From assembly GCF_014297465.1 (NCBI RefSeq), contig NZ_JACORT010000002.1:310001-374000 (forward strand): a stretch of DNA of 64,000 bases, read 5' to 3'. The notes below the pieces were generated by a model that saw only the letters and a list, made by a program, of their open reading frames with translations, had not been told where the DNA came from and made no database searches. A program made the position numbers and the translations under genes. The stretch comes from Ramlibacter cellulosilyticus. GTDB taxonomy: Bacteria; Pseudomonadota; Gammaproteobacteria; Burkholderiales; Burkholderiaceae_C. Below, one piece after another: positions 15,139 through 24,645 of this stretch; within the stretch, counting starts at the first letter, position 1, and each line of letters begins with the position of its first letter.

Positions 15139-15606
15139 ATGCTGCGCGCATTGGGAGGACTGTTGCTGGCCGCGCTGGTGGCGGCCGGCGTGTTCGTCGG
15201 CGGCGCCCTGTGGCTCGACCGGCAGGCGAGCCCGGCGGCCGAGCGGCACATGAAGCTGCTGTTCACCGAGTGGCGCTACGACGATTTCGAGTTCCTCGCC
15301 AGTGCCGCCGTGCGCGAGGACCCGAAGACGCGGGCGACCGTGAAGGAGCTGCTGCCCTTCCTGCGGCAGCAGCTCGGTCCCCTGCGCCAGCTCGGCGAAC
15401 TCCGCGGCACCGCCGGGGTGGCTTTCGGCGACGCGGCGCACGGCCAGGGCATCGTGGGCCACTACGAAGCGCCCGCGCGTTTCGAGAAGGCGGATGCGCG
15501 CATCCGCATGCAGCTGGTGCGCGAAGGCGGCGTGTGGCGCGTGCGCGGGTTCTGGATCGACCGCGTCCCCGTGCCCGCGGCCGCGGCGGCGAAGCAGCCT
15601 GCCTGA
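15139..15606 (+). CDS. Hypothetical membrane-anchored or secreted protein
   Basis: A 155-residue protein I do not recognise. It has one N-terminal hydrophobic segment (LGGLLLAALVAAGVFVGGAL) followed by a soluble domain of about 120 residues. That domain ends in an alternating strand pattern (RIRMQLVREGGVWRVRGFWI) typical of small cystatin/NTF2-like folds such as DUF4019. Placement is outside the cytoplasm, anchored by the helix. The ATG follows an excellent AGGAGGGG. It converges on the marR-type gene with a one-base gap. Confidence 0.7.
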   Translation: MLRALGGLLLAALVAAGVFVGGALWLDRQASPAAERHMKLLFTEWRYDDFEFLASAAVREDPKTRATVKELLPFLRQQLGPLRQLGELRGTAGVAFGDAAHGQGIVGHYEAPARFEKADARIRMQLVREGGVWRVRGFWIDRVPVPAAAAAKQPA

Positions 15607-15607
15607 C

Positions 15608-16084
15608 TCAGGGCAGGCCGCCCGCGTAGGCCTCCAGGCCGATCTTCACCACCGTCGCGACGTCCGCGCCGACCTCGGCGCGGAACTCCTTTTCCGCCTG
15701 CGCGACGGCGTCCTTGAACGCCGCCAGCCACAGCAGCCCCGTGGGCGTGAAGCGCACCATGCGCGCGCGGGCGTCGCGCGCATCCGGTTCGCGCGTGACC
15801 AGGTCCCAGGCCTCGCACTGGTCGACGAGGTCGCCCATGGCCTGCTTGCTCATGCCGGCTTTCTGCGCGAGGTCGGTGAGGCGCGTGCCGTCCAGGTCCA
15901 GGTGGCGGGTGATGTGGATGTGCGCGGCGCTGATCTGCGCCCGGGCCGCGAGGTTGGACAGGGCCAGCGGCACGTCGATGTTGTGCGCCATCAGGTACAG
16001 CACGCGCTCGTCGAAGCGCCGCAGCGCGTGCCCGAGCAGGCGGCCCAGGTGGGTGAGCCGCCAGCCTTCGTCCAGTGTCGTCAT
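15608..16084 (-). CDS. MarR-family winged-helix transcriptional regulator
   Basis: A 158-residue protein. The centre contains a helix-turn-helix (AQISAAHIHITRHLDLDGTR then LTDLAQKAGMSKQAMGDLVD) and a wing around REPDARDARARMVRFT; the outer helices form the dimer interface. MarR proteins usually repress genes for stress, export or catabolism until a small ligand binds. It is divergent from recA across about 145 bases, but there is no sign that it controls recA. Its own target and ligand are unknown. Confidence 0.88.
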   Translation of the reverse strand: MTTLDEGWRLTHLGRLLGHALRRFDERVLYLMAHNIDVPLALSNLAARAQISAAHIHITRHLDLDGTRLTDLAQKAGMSKQAMGDLVDQCEAWDLVTREPDARDARARMVRFTPTGLLWLAAFKDAVAQAEKEFRAEVGADVATVVKIGLEAYAGGLP

Positions 16085-16119
16085 TCACCAATCGTAAGGC
16101 AAACTGACCAAAAAACACG

Positions 16120-16185
16120 TTGTCCGCCGGCAGCCTCGTTCGTTACATTACTGGGCATGCATCCAGCCTGTTCGTCGAACCAGTG
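16120..16185 (+). promoter_or_regulatory. Putative recA promoter with an imperfect LexA box
   Basis: TTGTCC at 16120 and TACATT at 16144 are spaced 18 bases apart and each match four of six sigma-70 positions. Downstream, 16168-16183 reads CTGTTCGTCGAACCAG, which fits the LexA consensus CTGT-N8-ACAG with one mismatch. It would overlap the early transcribed region, as expected for an SOS-controlled recA. Confidence 0.5.
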
Positions 16186-16230
16186 GGTGCCCCAACAGGT
16201 AAGTGATTGATGGCCAAGGAGAAACAAGTC

Positions 16231-17292
<1,062 letters not shown>

Positions 17293-17302
17293 GCGCGGGC
17301 CC

Positions 17303-17764
17303 ATGGCCTTCGGGCAACTCTCGCTCAAGGGCCGTGCGCTGAAGCTGCTCGCGGCCCGCGAGCATTCCCGCCAGGAGCTGGAGCGCAAGCTCGCGCAGCA
17401 CGAAACCGAGCCGGGGCAGGTGAAGGCGGCGCTCGACGAACTGCAGGCGCGCGGTTTCATCGACGAACAGCGCGTCGTCGATTCGCTGTTGCACCGGCGG
17501 GCGTCGCGGCTGGGTGCGGCCCGCATCCGGCAGGAGCTGCAGGCCAAGGGCATCGCCGCCGACCGCGTCGCCGATGCCGTGGCGGCCTTGCGGGGCACCG
17601 AGGTGGCGCGGGCGCGCGAAGTGTGGCGCCGCAAGTTCGACGCGCCGCCGGCCGACGCGCAGCAGCGCGCGAAGCAGGCCCGCTTCCTCATCGGCCGTGG
17701 TTTTTCCGCCGAAGCGGTGCGGCGCGTGCTTGCCTGGGACGAGGCGGACGAAGGCGGCGGCTGA
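17303..17764 (+). CDS. recX: Regulatory protein RecX
   Basis: A 153-residue all-helical protein with RecX repeats: SLKGRALKLLAAREHSRQEL, then GFIDEQRVVDSLLHRRAS and LGAARIRQELQAKGI. RecX caps and destabilises RecA filaments. It lies 10 bases after recA, the usual arrangement, and is presumably co-transcribed with it. The next gene starts 41 bases downstream without a visible terminator, so read-through into the glycosyltransferase cluster is possible. Confidence 0.95.
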   Translation: MAFGQLSLKGRALKLLAAREHSRQELERKLAQHETEPGQVKAALDELQARGFIDEQRVVDSLLHRRASRLGAARIRQELQAKGIAADRVADAVAALRGTEVARAREVWRRKFDAPPADAQQRAKQARFLIGRGFSAEAVRRVLAWDEADEGGG

Positions 17765-17804
17765 GGCGGCACGCACAATGCGGGGGACGCATCGCAGCGA
17801 CCCC

Positions 17805-19769
17805 ATGTTCAAGAACCTGCTGAAGTCCATCCAGGGCAGCGCCCCGGCACCGGCACCCACGCCGGCACCCGCGCAGGCACCCGCGCCGGCGGCGGCAGGA
17901 GCGCACGTCGAAGCGCAGGCGCTGATCGCCCAGGGCAACGCCGCGGAAGACGCCGGCCAGCTCGCGCAGGCGCGCGGCCTGTACGAGCGGGCCGTCGCGC
18001 TGGCACCGGCCCTGCCTTCCGCGCACCTCAATCTCGGCATCGCACTCGAGGCGCTCGGCGACGCCGAGGCGGCCCGTGCCCGCTACGTCCAGGTGCTGGC
18101 GCTGGAGCCGGGCCATCCCTTCGGCGCCTACAACCTCGGCAAGCTCGAATTCACCCAGGGCCGGCTGCGCGAAGCCGAAACCCTGCTGCGCCGGGCGATC
18201 GCCGGCAAGGGCGACTTCCACCAGGCGTGGGTGCTGCTGTCCAACGTGCTGGATGCCCTGGGCAACCTGCAAGGCGCAGCCGACGCCATCGCGCAGGCCC
18301 TGCGCCTGCAACCGGACTACGCCGGCGCCCTGTTCAACCAGGCGAGCCTGCTGCGGCGTCTGGGCCGCATGGACGAATGCGAAGCGGCCGCTGCCCGAGC
18401 GGCGGCGCTCGATCCGGACAACGCCGACTATCTCTCCGCGCACAGCGCCGCCCTCGTCACGCAGGGCTTTGCCGCCGAAGCGCTCGCGCAGCTGCAGCGC
18501 GCGATCGCGCTGGCGCCCGCGCGTTTCGACCTGCGCTCCAAGGAGCTGTTCCTCCTCAACCTCGTCGAAGGCGTGTCGGTGGAGGAAGTCTGGGAACGCC
18601 ATCGCCAGCTCGGCGCGCAGCTCGAGTCGGTGGTGAAGGCGCGCACGCACGGAACCCCCGACGCGGCCAGGCAGCGCCTGCGGCTCGGCTTCGTGTCCGG
18701 CGAGATGCGCACGCACCCCGTCGCCCTGTTCCTGCTGCCGGTGCTGGAGCGGCTGGACCGCCGCCGCTACGAGGTCACCTGCTATGCCAGCAATGCGCAG
18801 AAGGACGCGATCACCCAGCGCCTGCAGTCGCTCAGCGGCCACTGGGTGGACGCCGCCGGCTGGAAGGACGACCGGCTGGAGCAGCGCATGGTCGCCGACG
18901 GCATCGACATCCTCGTGGACCTCGATGGGCACACGAGCCAGGTGCGGCTGGCGGTGTTCGCGACGAAGCCGGCGCCGGTGCAGGTGGCCTGGATCGGCTA
19001 CCTGAACACCACCGGCCTCACGCGCATGGACTTCCGCCTCACCGACGCGCGCTGCGACCCGCCCGCGGTATCGCAGGCGATGCACACCGAGCGCCTGCTG
19101 TACCTGCCGCACAGCCAGTGGTGCTTCCGCCCCTTCCTGGAAGTGCCGCTCGCACCGGCCGCGCCGTGCGAGCGCAACGGCTTCGTCACCTTCGGTTCGC
19201 TGAACAACGTCGTGAAGCTCACGGAACCCATGGCGCGGCGCTGGGGCCGCATCCTGCAGGCGCTGCCGGACGCGCGGCTGGTGGTGGCCGGCATCGCGTC
19301 GGAGAAGAAGCGCGATGCGCTGCTGCGCGCCATCGTGGAAGGCGGCGGCAGCGCCGAGCGCGTGCGCTTCGCGCCGCGCACGGACCTCGAAGGCTATTAC
19401 CGGCTGATGGACGACATCGACATCGCGCTGGACAGCTACCCCTACGGCGGCGGCACCACCACTTTCGACGCGCTCTGGATGGGTGTGCCGGTGCTGGCGG
19501 TGTCCGGGCCGCTGCCCGCGTCGCGCAGCGCGGCGAGCATCCTCCAGGCGTTGGCCCTGGACGCCTGGATCGCGCCGGAGATCGCGGCGTACGAGGAGCA
19601 GGCGATCGCACGCGCGCGCGACGTCGCCGCCCTGGCAGACCTGCGGCGGACGCTGCGGGAGCGCCTGCGCCGTTCGCCGCTGATGGACGAACCGGCTTTC
19701 GTCGCCGCGTTCCAGGACGCGCTGGAGCGCGCCTGGCGCGAGCGTGCCGCCGCCGGAGCCGCCGCATGA
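17805..19769 (+). CDS. TPR protein with SPINDLY/O-GlcNAc-transferase-type (GT41) domain
   Basis: About 654 residues. A Pro/Ala linker (residues 13-32) leads into roughly seven tetratricopeptide repeats (about 35-265), then a GT41 catalytic region: LRLGFVSGEMRTHPVALFLL, DILVDLDGHTSQVRLAVFA, PVQVAWIGYLNTTG, and the late DIALDSYPYGGGTTTFDALW. SPINDLY-type enzymes transfer a sugar from a nucleotide donor to Ser/Thr of proteins; in bacteria some members modify flagellin or other surface proteins. It is the first of five TPR-glycosyltransferase genes and overlaps the next by ATGA. An in-frame ATG at 17778 is an alternative start. Donor and target are unknown. Confidence 0.9.
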   Translation: MFKNLLKSIQGSAPAPAPTPAPAQAPAPAAAGAHVEAQALIAQGNAAEDAGQLAQARGLYERAVALAPALPSAHLNLGIALEALGDAEAARARYVQVLALEPGHPFGAYNLGKLEFTQGRLREAETLLRRAIAGKGDFHQAWVLLSNVLDALGNLQGAADAIAQALRLQPDYAGALFNQASLLRRLGRMDECEAAAARAAALDPDNADYLSAHSAALVTQGFAAEALAQLQRAIALAPARFDLRSKELFLLNLVEGVSVEEVWERHRQLGAQLESVVKARTHGTPDAARQRLRLGFVSGEMRTHPVALFLLPVLERLDRRRYEVTCYASNAQKDAITQRLQSLSGHWVDAAGWKDDRLEQRMVADGIDILVDLDGHTSQVRLAVFATKPAPVQVAWIGYLNTTGLTRMDFRLTDARCDPPAVSQAMHTERLLYLPHSQWCFRPFLEVPLAPAAPCERNGFVTFGSLNNVVKLTEPMARRWGRILQALPDARLVVAGIASEKKRDALLRAIVEGGGSAERVRFAPRTDLEGYYRLMDDIDIALDSYPYGGGTTTFDALWMGVPVLAVSGPLPASRSAASILQALALDAWIAPEIAAYEEQAIARARDVAALADLRRTLRERLRRSPLMDEPAFVAAFQDALERAWRERAAAGAAA

Positions 19770-21502
19770 TGGGCGGGCTGTTCGCGCGGCTGCGCCGGCG
19801 TCCCGAAGCGGAGGCCCAGGCGCAGCGCGGCGAGGACGCCGCCGCGAAGGCGGCCGCCGCCCTCGCCGAGGGCAACGCCGCGCTGCAGCGCCAGGATTTC
19901 GCCGAGGCAGCGCGCCAGTACCGCGTGGCTGCGGACGCGCAACCCGCGGATGCCGTCGCCCGCCTGAACCTCGGCTTCGTCCTGCTGGAGACGGGCGACG
20001 CCACGGGGGCCGTGGACAGCCTCGAGCAGGCCATTGCCCTTGGCCAGGCCGGCGACGCTTTCCTGCCCGATGCCTTCTTCCTGCGCGGTCGCGCGCAGCG
20101 CATGCTCGGCCGCGACGACGACGCACTCGCGAGCTACCGCGCCGCGCTGGACCGCCGCCCGGATTTCGAGGAGCCGCTCGCGGAAGCCATCGACCTGCTG
20201 CTGGCGGGCGGTCGCGCGGAGCAGGCCTTCGAAATCGCCCGCGCGGCCCAGGCCAGGACGACGTCACCGACGCCGTGGATGCTCGCCGCGCGCGCCCTGC
20301 ACCAGATGCAGCGGACCGAGGAAGCGCTGGCCACGCTGGCCGCCCTGCTCGCGCGCCATCCGGACCACCCCGGTGCCCTGGAAAGCCGGGGCACCCTGCT
20401 GCTGGAGGTCGACCGCGCGGAGGAGGCGCTCGCCGACTTCCAGCGGATGGAGGCCGTGCACGGCCCCTCCGTGCAAGGCGTGGTGAACCAGGCCGTGGCC
20501 CTGCTCGAACTCGAGCGGCCGCAGGACGTGGTGCGCGTCACGCGCGAGGCGGCGCAGGCGCATCCGGACCATGCGGAGCTGCAGTTGAACCGCGCCTTCG
20601 CGCAACTCACGCTGGGCGACTGGACCGAGGGCTGGAATGGCTTCGACCGGCGCTGGCAGGCGTGGATCGGCAAGGACGCCCCGTGGGAGCGCTGGCCGCG
20701 CTGGCGCGGCGAAGACCTCTCCGGGCGCACCATCCTGCTCGTGTGCGAGCAGGGGCTCGGCGACTCCCTGCTGTGCCTGCGCTACGTGCCGCTCGTGGCG
20801 CGGCGCGCCCGCGAGGTGGTGCTCGTGCTGCAGGCACCGCTGCTGCCGGTGGCGCAGGGGCTCGCACCCAATTGCCGGACGATCCCGCTCGGCGCGCCCG
20901 TGCCCGCCGTGGACTGCCAGTGCCCCCTCATGGGCCTGCCGCAGGTGTTCGGGACCACGCCGGGGACCGTTCCGGCCCAGGTGCCGACCCCGCACGTGGA
21001 TGCCCAGCGCGTGGCGCGCTGGCGTGCGGTGCTGCCCGAAGGCCCCGGACCGCGCGTCGGGCTCGTGTGGTCCGGAGGGGCCAAGCCCCGCCACCGCTCC
21101 GTCCCGCTCGCGCAGCTGGCCGGCCTGGCGGCGCTGCCCTGCCGCTTCGTGAGCGTGCAGCAGGAGGTGCGCGAGGACGACCGGGCTGCCATGGCGGCCT
21201 GGCCGGGCCTGTTCGACGCCGGGCCGCTCCTGCACGACTTCGGCGACACGGCGGCCCTGCTGCAGTGCCTGGACCTGCTGGTCACCGTGGACACCAGCGT
21301 GGCGCACCTGGCGGGCGCGCTGGGCGTCCCCGTGTGGAATTTGCTGCGTTTCGCGCCGGACTGGCGCTGGCTGCTGGATCGCGGCGACACACCCTGGTAT
21401 CCCTCGATGCGCCTGCTGCGGCAACGGGCGCTGGGCGACTGGGGACCTGTCGTCGCGCAGGTACAACGCGAGTTGCAGTCCTGGCAGGCTCCGCGACAAT
21501 AG
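19766..21502 (+). CDS. TPR-containing glycosyltransferase (GT9-like C-terminus), paralogue A
   Basis: 578 residues. The N-terminal 300 or so are TPRs, beginning ALAEGNAALQRQDFAEAARQ. The C-terminal part has the heptosyltransferase-like pattern also seen in the paralogues at 21803, 24646 and 26502: ILLVCEQGLGDSLLCLRYVP, VGLVWSGGAKPRHRS, then [19 protein letters not shown] and WRWLLDRGDTPWYP. GT9 enzymes use nucleotide-activated sugars; here the acceptor is probably a protein held by the TPRs (inference). The Asn/Asp of the paralogues' WSGNxxHxNDRNRS loop is replaced by GAKPRHRS, so its specificity may differ. The start overlaps the previous stop by ATGA. Confidence 0.87.
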   Translation: MMGGLFARLRRRPEAEAQAQRGEDAAAKAAAALAEGNAALQRQDFAEAARQYRVAADAQPADAVARLNLGFVLLETGDATGAVDSLEQAIALGQAGDAFLPDAFFLRGRAQRMLGRDDDALASYRAALDRRPDFEEPLAEAIDLLLAGGRAEQAFEIARAAQARTTSPTPWMLAARALHQMQRTEEALATLAALLARHPDHPGALESRGTLLLEVDRAEEALADFQRMEAVHGPSVQGVVNQAVALLELERPQDVVRVTREAAQAHPDHAELQLNRAFAQLTLGDWTEGWNGFDRRWQAWIGKDAPWERWPRWRGEDLSGRTILLVCEQGLGDSLLCLRYVPLVARRAREVVLVLQAPLLPVAQGLAPNCRTIPLGAPVPAVDCQCPLMGLPQVFGTTPGTVPAQVPTPHVDAQRVARWRAVLPEGPGPRVGLVWSGGAKPRHRSVPLAQLAGLAALPCRFVSVQQEVREDDRAAMAAWPGLFDAGPLLHDFGDTAALLQCLDLLVTVDTSVAHLAGALGVPVWNLLRFAPDWRWLLDRGDTPWYPSMRLLRQRALGDWGPVVAQVQRELQSWQAPRQ

Positions 21503-21506
21503 GCCC

Positions 21507-21800
21507 ATGTTCAGCTGGTTTTCCACGGCGGAGTCGGTCCGCTTCGGGCAGGAGCTCGCCACCTTCGTGCTCTCCGAACTCTCGGCCTCGGCCGCGAAGA
21601 ACGACGCCAAGTTCACCGCGAAGGCGGAGAAGGCGCTCCTGCGTGCCGACGAACGACTGCAGCAGTTCAAGGTGCGCGAGCGCATGAACGTCTTCAAGAA
21701 GGCCAAGCTGGCCAACGCCTTCCTCTGGACGCTGAAGGACAGCGGCTGCAGCGAGGAATACGCCAGCAGCCTGACCGACTGGCTCAGCGTCCGGCTCTAG
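21507..21800 (+). CDS. Small hypothetical protein within the glycosyltransferase cluster
   Basis: A 97-residue protein I do not recognise. It looks helical and charged, with no signal peptide or membrane segment: FGQELATFVLSELSASAAKN, then KAEKALLRADERLQQFKVRE and KAKLANAFLWTLKDSGCSEE. It lies 4 bases after one TPR-glycosyltransferase gene and 2 before the next, so it is expressed with them and may be an accessory subunit. The conserved operon-like placement is the main evidence that it is real. Confidence 0.7.
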   Translation: MFSWFSTAESVRFGQELATFVLSELSASAAKNDAKFTAKAEKALLRADERLQQFKVRERMNVFKKAKLANAFLWTLKDSGCSEEYASSLTDWLSVRL

Positions 21801-21802
21801 CC

Positions 21803-23653
21803 GTGGGCTGGCTGCGCGACGTGTTCGGCCGCGGCGGCCAGCCGGCCGTCGCCACCAGGCCGTCTCCGTCCCCATCCCCGCCGCCGGCCACGCCCGCGTG
21901 GCGCACCCTCGGCAACCAGGCCCTCGCGGCCGGCGACCTGGCCGAAGCGCGGCGCTGCTACGAGCAGGGCGTGCTCGCCGAGCCCGGCGATGCCGCGCTG
22001 CGCATGAACCTCGGCTACGTGCTGCTGGAACAAGGGCAGTTCGCCGGGGCCGCCGAGCGGCTCGCGCAGGCGCTGGCGTTGCGCCGACCGCAGGACGGGT
22101 TCGCGCACGAAGCGCACTTCCTGCTGGGGCGCGCCCAAGCCGCGCTCGGCCAGAACGAAGACGCACTCCGCAGCTTCGAGGCCGCCACCCTGCTGAAGCC
22201 CGATTTCGTGGAAGCCTTCGACGAAGGCACGCGCGCGCTGCACCAGCTGGAACGGCATGCGGAGGCCGCGCAGTGGGCGCGCCGCCTCTGCGACCTGCGC
22301 CCGGACCCGTTCACCCGCATGGTCCTGGGCAACGAGCTGCTGCTCGCCGGGCAATCCGGGGACGCCGCCGCGGTGCTGGCCGAGGTGCGCGCGGCGGACC
22401 CGGGCAACCTGGAAGCCGCCGTCCTCCACTACCGCGCGCTGATCAAGGCGGGACGGGTCGAGGAGGCTCTGGCCGCCGTCGACCGCGCGCTGGAGCTCGG
22501 GGGCCGCACGGCGCCCCTCCTCGTCATGCGCTCGGTGCCGCTGGAGCGGCTCGCCCGCTTCGACGAAGGCCTTGCCTGCCTGGACGAGGCGCTCGCCCTC
22601 GAGCCGCACCAGCGCGACGCCCTCGTGAACCGCGGCTCGATGCTGCTGCAGACGCTGCGCGTGGCGGAGTCCGTCGCGGCGGTGGAGGAAGCGCTGCGGA
22701 CCTATCCCGACGACGCGGACCTGCACTGGACCTTGAGCATCGGCCTCATGCTCCTGGGCGACTACCGGCGCGGCTGGGCCGAAGGCGAGTGGCGCATGCG
22801 CAGCGTGGCCTTCCGCAACAAGGCGCTGCAGCTGTCGCAGCCGCAGTGGCAGGGCGAAGACCTCGCGGGCAGGACGCTCTTCGTGCACACGGAGCAGGGC
22901 TTCGGCGACGCCATCCAGTTCCTGCGCTTCGTGCCGCAGGTCGCCGCGCGGGCGAAGGAAGTGCTGCTGCTCATCCCGCCCGGGCTCGAGCCGCTGGTGG
23001 CGGGCGTGCTGCCGGCGAACTGCCGCATCCTGCCGCAGCGTTCGCTGCTGCCCCCGATCGACTTCCACTGCCCGCTCATGAGCGTGCCGGCGGTGCTCGG
23101 TTGCACGCTGGAGAACCTGCCCGCGCAAGTGCCTTACCTGTTCGCGGAGGAAGGCAAGGTGCAGGCCTGGCGCGCGAGGCTCGGCACGGACCGCCTGAAC
23201 GTGGGCATCGCCTGGTCGGGCAACGCGCGCCACGTCAACGACCACAACCGCTCGATGGCGCTGGCCACCTTCCGGTCGCTGCAGGCGCAAGGCTGCCGCT
23301 TCGTGACGGTGCAGCCCGAGCTGCGCGAGGCGGATCGCGCGGAGCTCGCCGCCTGGGCCGAGGCGGTCGACCACGGGCGGGAACTGCGCAACTTCGCGGA
23401 CACCGCGGCGCTGGTGCAGGCGCTCGATCTCGTGATCACCGTCGACACCAGCATCGCCCACCTCGCGGGCGCGCTCGGCAAGCCGGTGTGGATCCTGCTG
23501 CCCTGGGTGCCCGACTGGCGCTGGATGCTGGAGCGCAGCGACTCGCCCTGGTACCCGAGTGCGCGCCTCCATCGCCAGCCCGCCGCAGGGGAGTGGGGCC
23601 CGGTGCTGGCGCAGGTGCACCGCGACCTTGCGCAGCTGGCGCAGGGCCGCTGA
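21803..23653 (+). CDS. TPR-containing glycosyltransferase (GT9-like C-terminus), paralogue B
   Basis: 616 residues from a GTG start two bases after the preceding stop. The N-terminus (MGWLRDVFGR, then a Pro-rich linker) is followed by TPRs (about residues 35-340, first NQALAAGDLAEARRCYEQG). The GT9-like domain has [57 protein letters not shown] and WRWMLERSDSPWYPSARL. It resembles paralogue C at 24646 along its whole length, which suggests a recent duplication. The inverted family 2 glycosyltransferase gene sits between the two. Confidence 0.88.
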   Translation: MGWLRDVFGRGGQPAVATRPSPSPSPPPATPAWRTLGNQALAAGDLAEARRCYEQGVLAEPGDAALRMNLGYVLLEQGQFAGAAERLAQALALRRPQDGFAHEAHFLLGRAQAALGQNEDALRSFEAATLLKPDFVEAFDEGTRALHQLERHAEAAQWARRLCDLRPDPFTRMVLGNELLLAGQSGDAAAVLAEVRAADPGNLEAAVLHYRALIKAGRVEEALAAVDRALELGGRTAPLLVMRSVPLERLARFDEGLACLDEALALEPHQRDALVNRGSMLLQTLRVAESVAAVEEALRTYPDDADLHWTLSIGLMLLGDYRRGWAEGEWRMRSVAFRNKALQLSQPQWQGEDLAGRTLFVHTEQGFGDAIQFLRFVPQVAARAKEVLLLIPPGLEPLVAGVLPANCRILPQRSLLPPIDFHCPLMSVPAVLGCTLENLPAQVPYLFAEEGKVQAWRARLGTDRLNVGIAWSGNARHVNDHNRSMALATFRSLQAQGCRFVTVQPELREADRAELAAWAEAVDHGRELRNFADTAALVQALDLVITVDTSIAHLAGALGKPVWILLPWVPDWRWMLERSDSPWYPSARLHRQPAAGEWGPVLAQVHRDLAQLAQGR

Positions 23654-23662
23654 ACCGGCGGC

Positions 23663-24541
23663 TCAGAAGCCCTTCTTGCGTGCTTCCTGCGCAGGGATGT
23701 GCATCTCCGTGAGCCAGGAAGGCCATGCATCGGCGGGCGAGGGTTCGTGCTCGCCGAGCTTGCGCTCCATCGCGGTGACGTTCCACTTGTACTTGCGCAG
23801 CACCTGCCGGATCCACGGCCCGGTGAGCTCCGGGCCTTCCAGCGCCAGCGCCCGGTACAGCCCGCCGGTGAGCCACTTCTCGGTGAAGTACACCGCGTCG
23901 CGCAGCTTGACCAGGTTGATGAAATCGTTGGTGGGGCTGCCCGAGGCGCCGAGCGAATGCCGGCACAGCGCCTGCGGCACGACGTACACGCCCCAGCCCC
24001 GCGCGCGCGCCGTGAAGGCGAAGTCGGAATCGGAGCAGATGAAGCGCATGTTGGCGTCGAACTGGCCGATCTCCCGCACCACCCGCGTGCGGATCATCAT
24101 GCAGGCCCCGTTGGCCCAGTAGGTCTCGAACGGGTCCCGGTAGCTCTCGAACGGGTCGCAGCGGTGCACGCCGGTCGGCCACGCGCGCAGCGAGCCACCC
24201 CACGTCACCTGCTTCTGCCCCGTCGAGGCGGAGTGCTGGTACTGCACGGGGCAGGCGATGCCGCAGTCCGGCGTCGCCTCCATGAACGCGACGAGGCGCT
24301 GCACGCACTCCGGGTCCATGTAGGCGTCCTGGTTCAACACCACCACGTAGTCGACGTCCGGCCGGTAGCAGTACTTCGCGAGCCCTTCGTTGACGGCCGC
24401 CGTGTACAGGATGTTGTCGTGCGTGTTGTCCCGGACGAAGGTCTCGCACTCCCGCCAGGTCTGCGCGGCGATCGCGGCGCGGCACTGCCGCAGCTTCTCG
24501 TGTTCCTTGTAGAAGGGGATGATGATCGGCACGACGGCCAT
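23663..24541 (-). CDS. Family 2 glycosyltransferase
   Basis: A 292-residue GT-A-fold enzyme. The N-terminus VPIIIPFYKEHEKLRQC is the nucleotide-sugar-binding strand. VVVLNQDAYMDP holds the metal-binding acidic motif, in the position of the usual DxD, and ICSDSDFAFTARARGWGV is the acceptor-side motif of rhamnosyltransferase-like GT2 proteins. It is cytoplasmic, with no membrane helix. A GGAGG precedes the ATG at 24541. It is the only gene of the cluster on the minus strand, convergent with paralogue B and divergent from paralogue C. The donor sugar is not predictable from the sequence. Confidence 0.88.
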   Translation of the reverse strand: MAVVPIIIPFYKEHEKLRQCRAAIAAQTWRECETFVRDNTHDNILYTAAVNEGLAKYCYRPDVDYVVVLNQDAYMDPECVQRLVAFMEATPDCGIACPVQYQHSASTGQKQVTWGGSLRAWPTGVHRCDPFESYRDPFETYWANGACMMIRTRVVREIGQFDANMRFICSDSDFAFTARARGWGVYVVPQALCRHSLGASGSPTNDFINLVKLRDAVYFTEKWLTGGLYRALALEGPELTGPWIRQVLRKYKWNVTAMERKLGEHEPSPADAWPSWLTEMHIPAQEARKKGF

Positions 24542-24645
24542 GGGTCCTCCGGGTGGTGCGCGCATCGTAACGCCGCCCGCTGGACACAGTCGCGCCCGTG
24601 CAACAGGGGCGGTGCGCCATGGCCCCGCTCCGCGAGAATGGGGCC

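Noticed and set aside
16207..16230. Earlier recA start at TTG 16207 or ATG 16210
   Set aside because: Neither has a ribosome binding site, while the ATG at 16231 has AAGGAGA and matches family N-termini.
17829..17905. Short tandem repeats of GCACCGGCACC type
   Set aside because: They encode the Pro/Ala linker of the SPINDLY-type protein and are ordinary low-complexity coding sequence, not a CRISPR or satellite.
21507..21800. Small gene at 21507 as an antitoxin or toxin
   Set aside because: No partner gene and no known toxin or antitoxin motif; its placement ties it to the glycosyltransferases.
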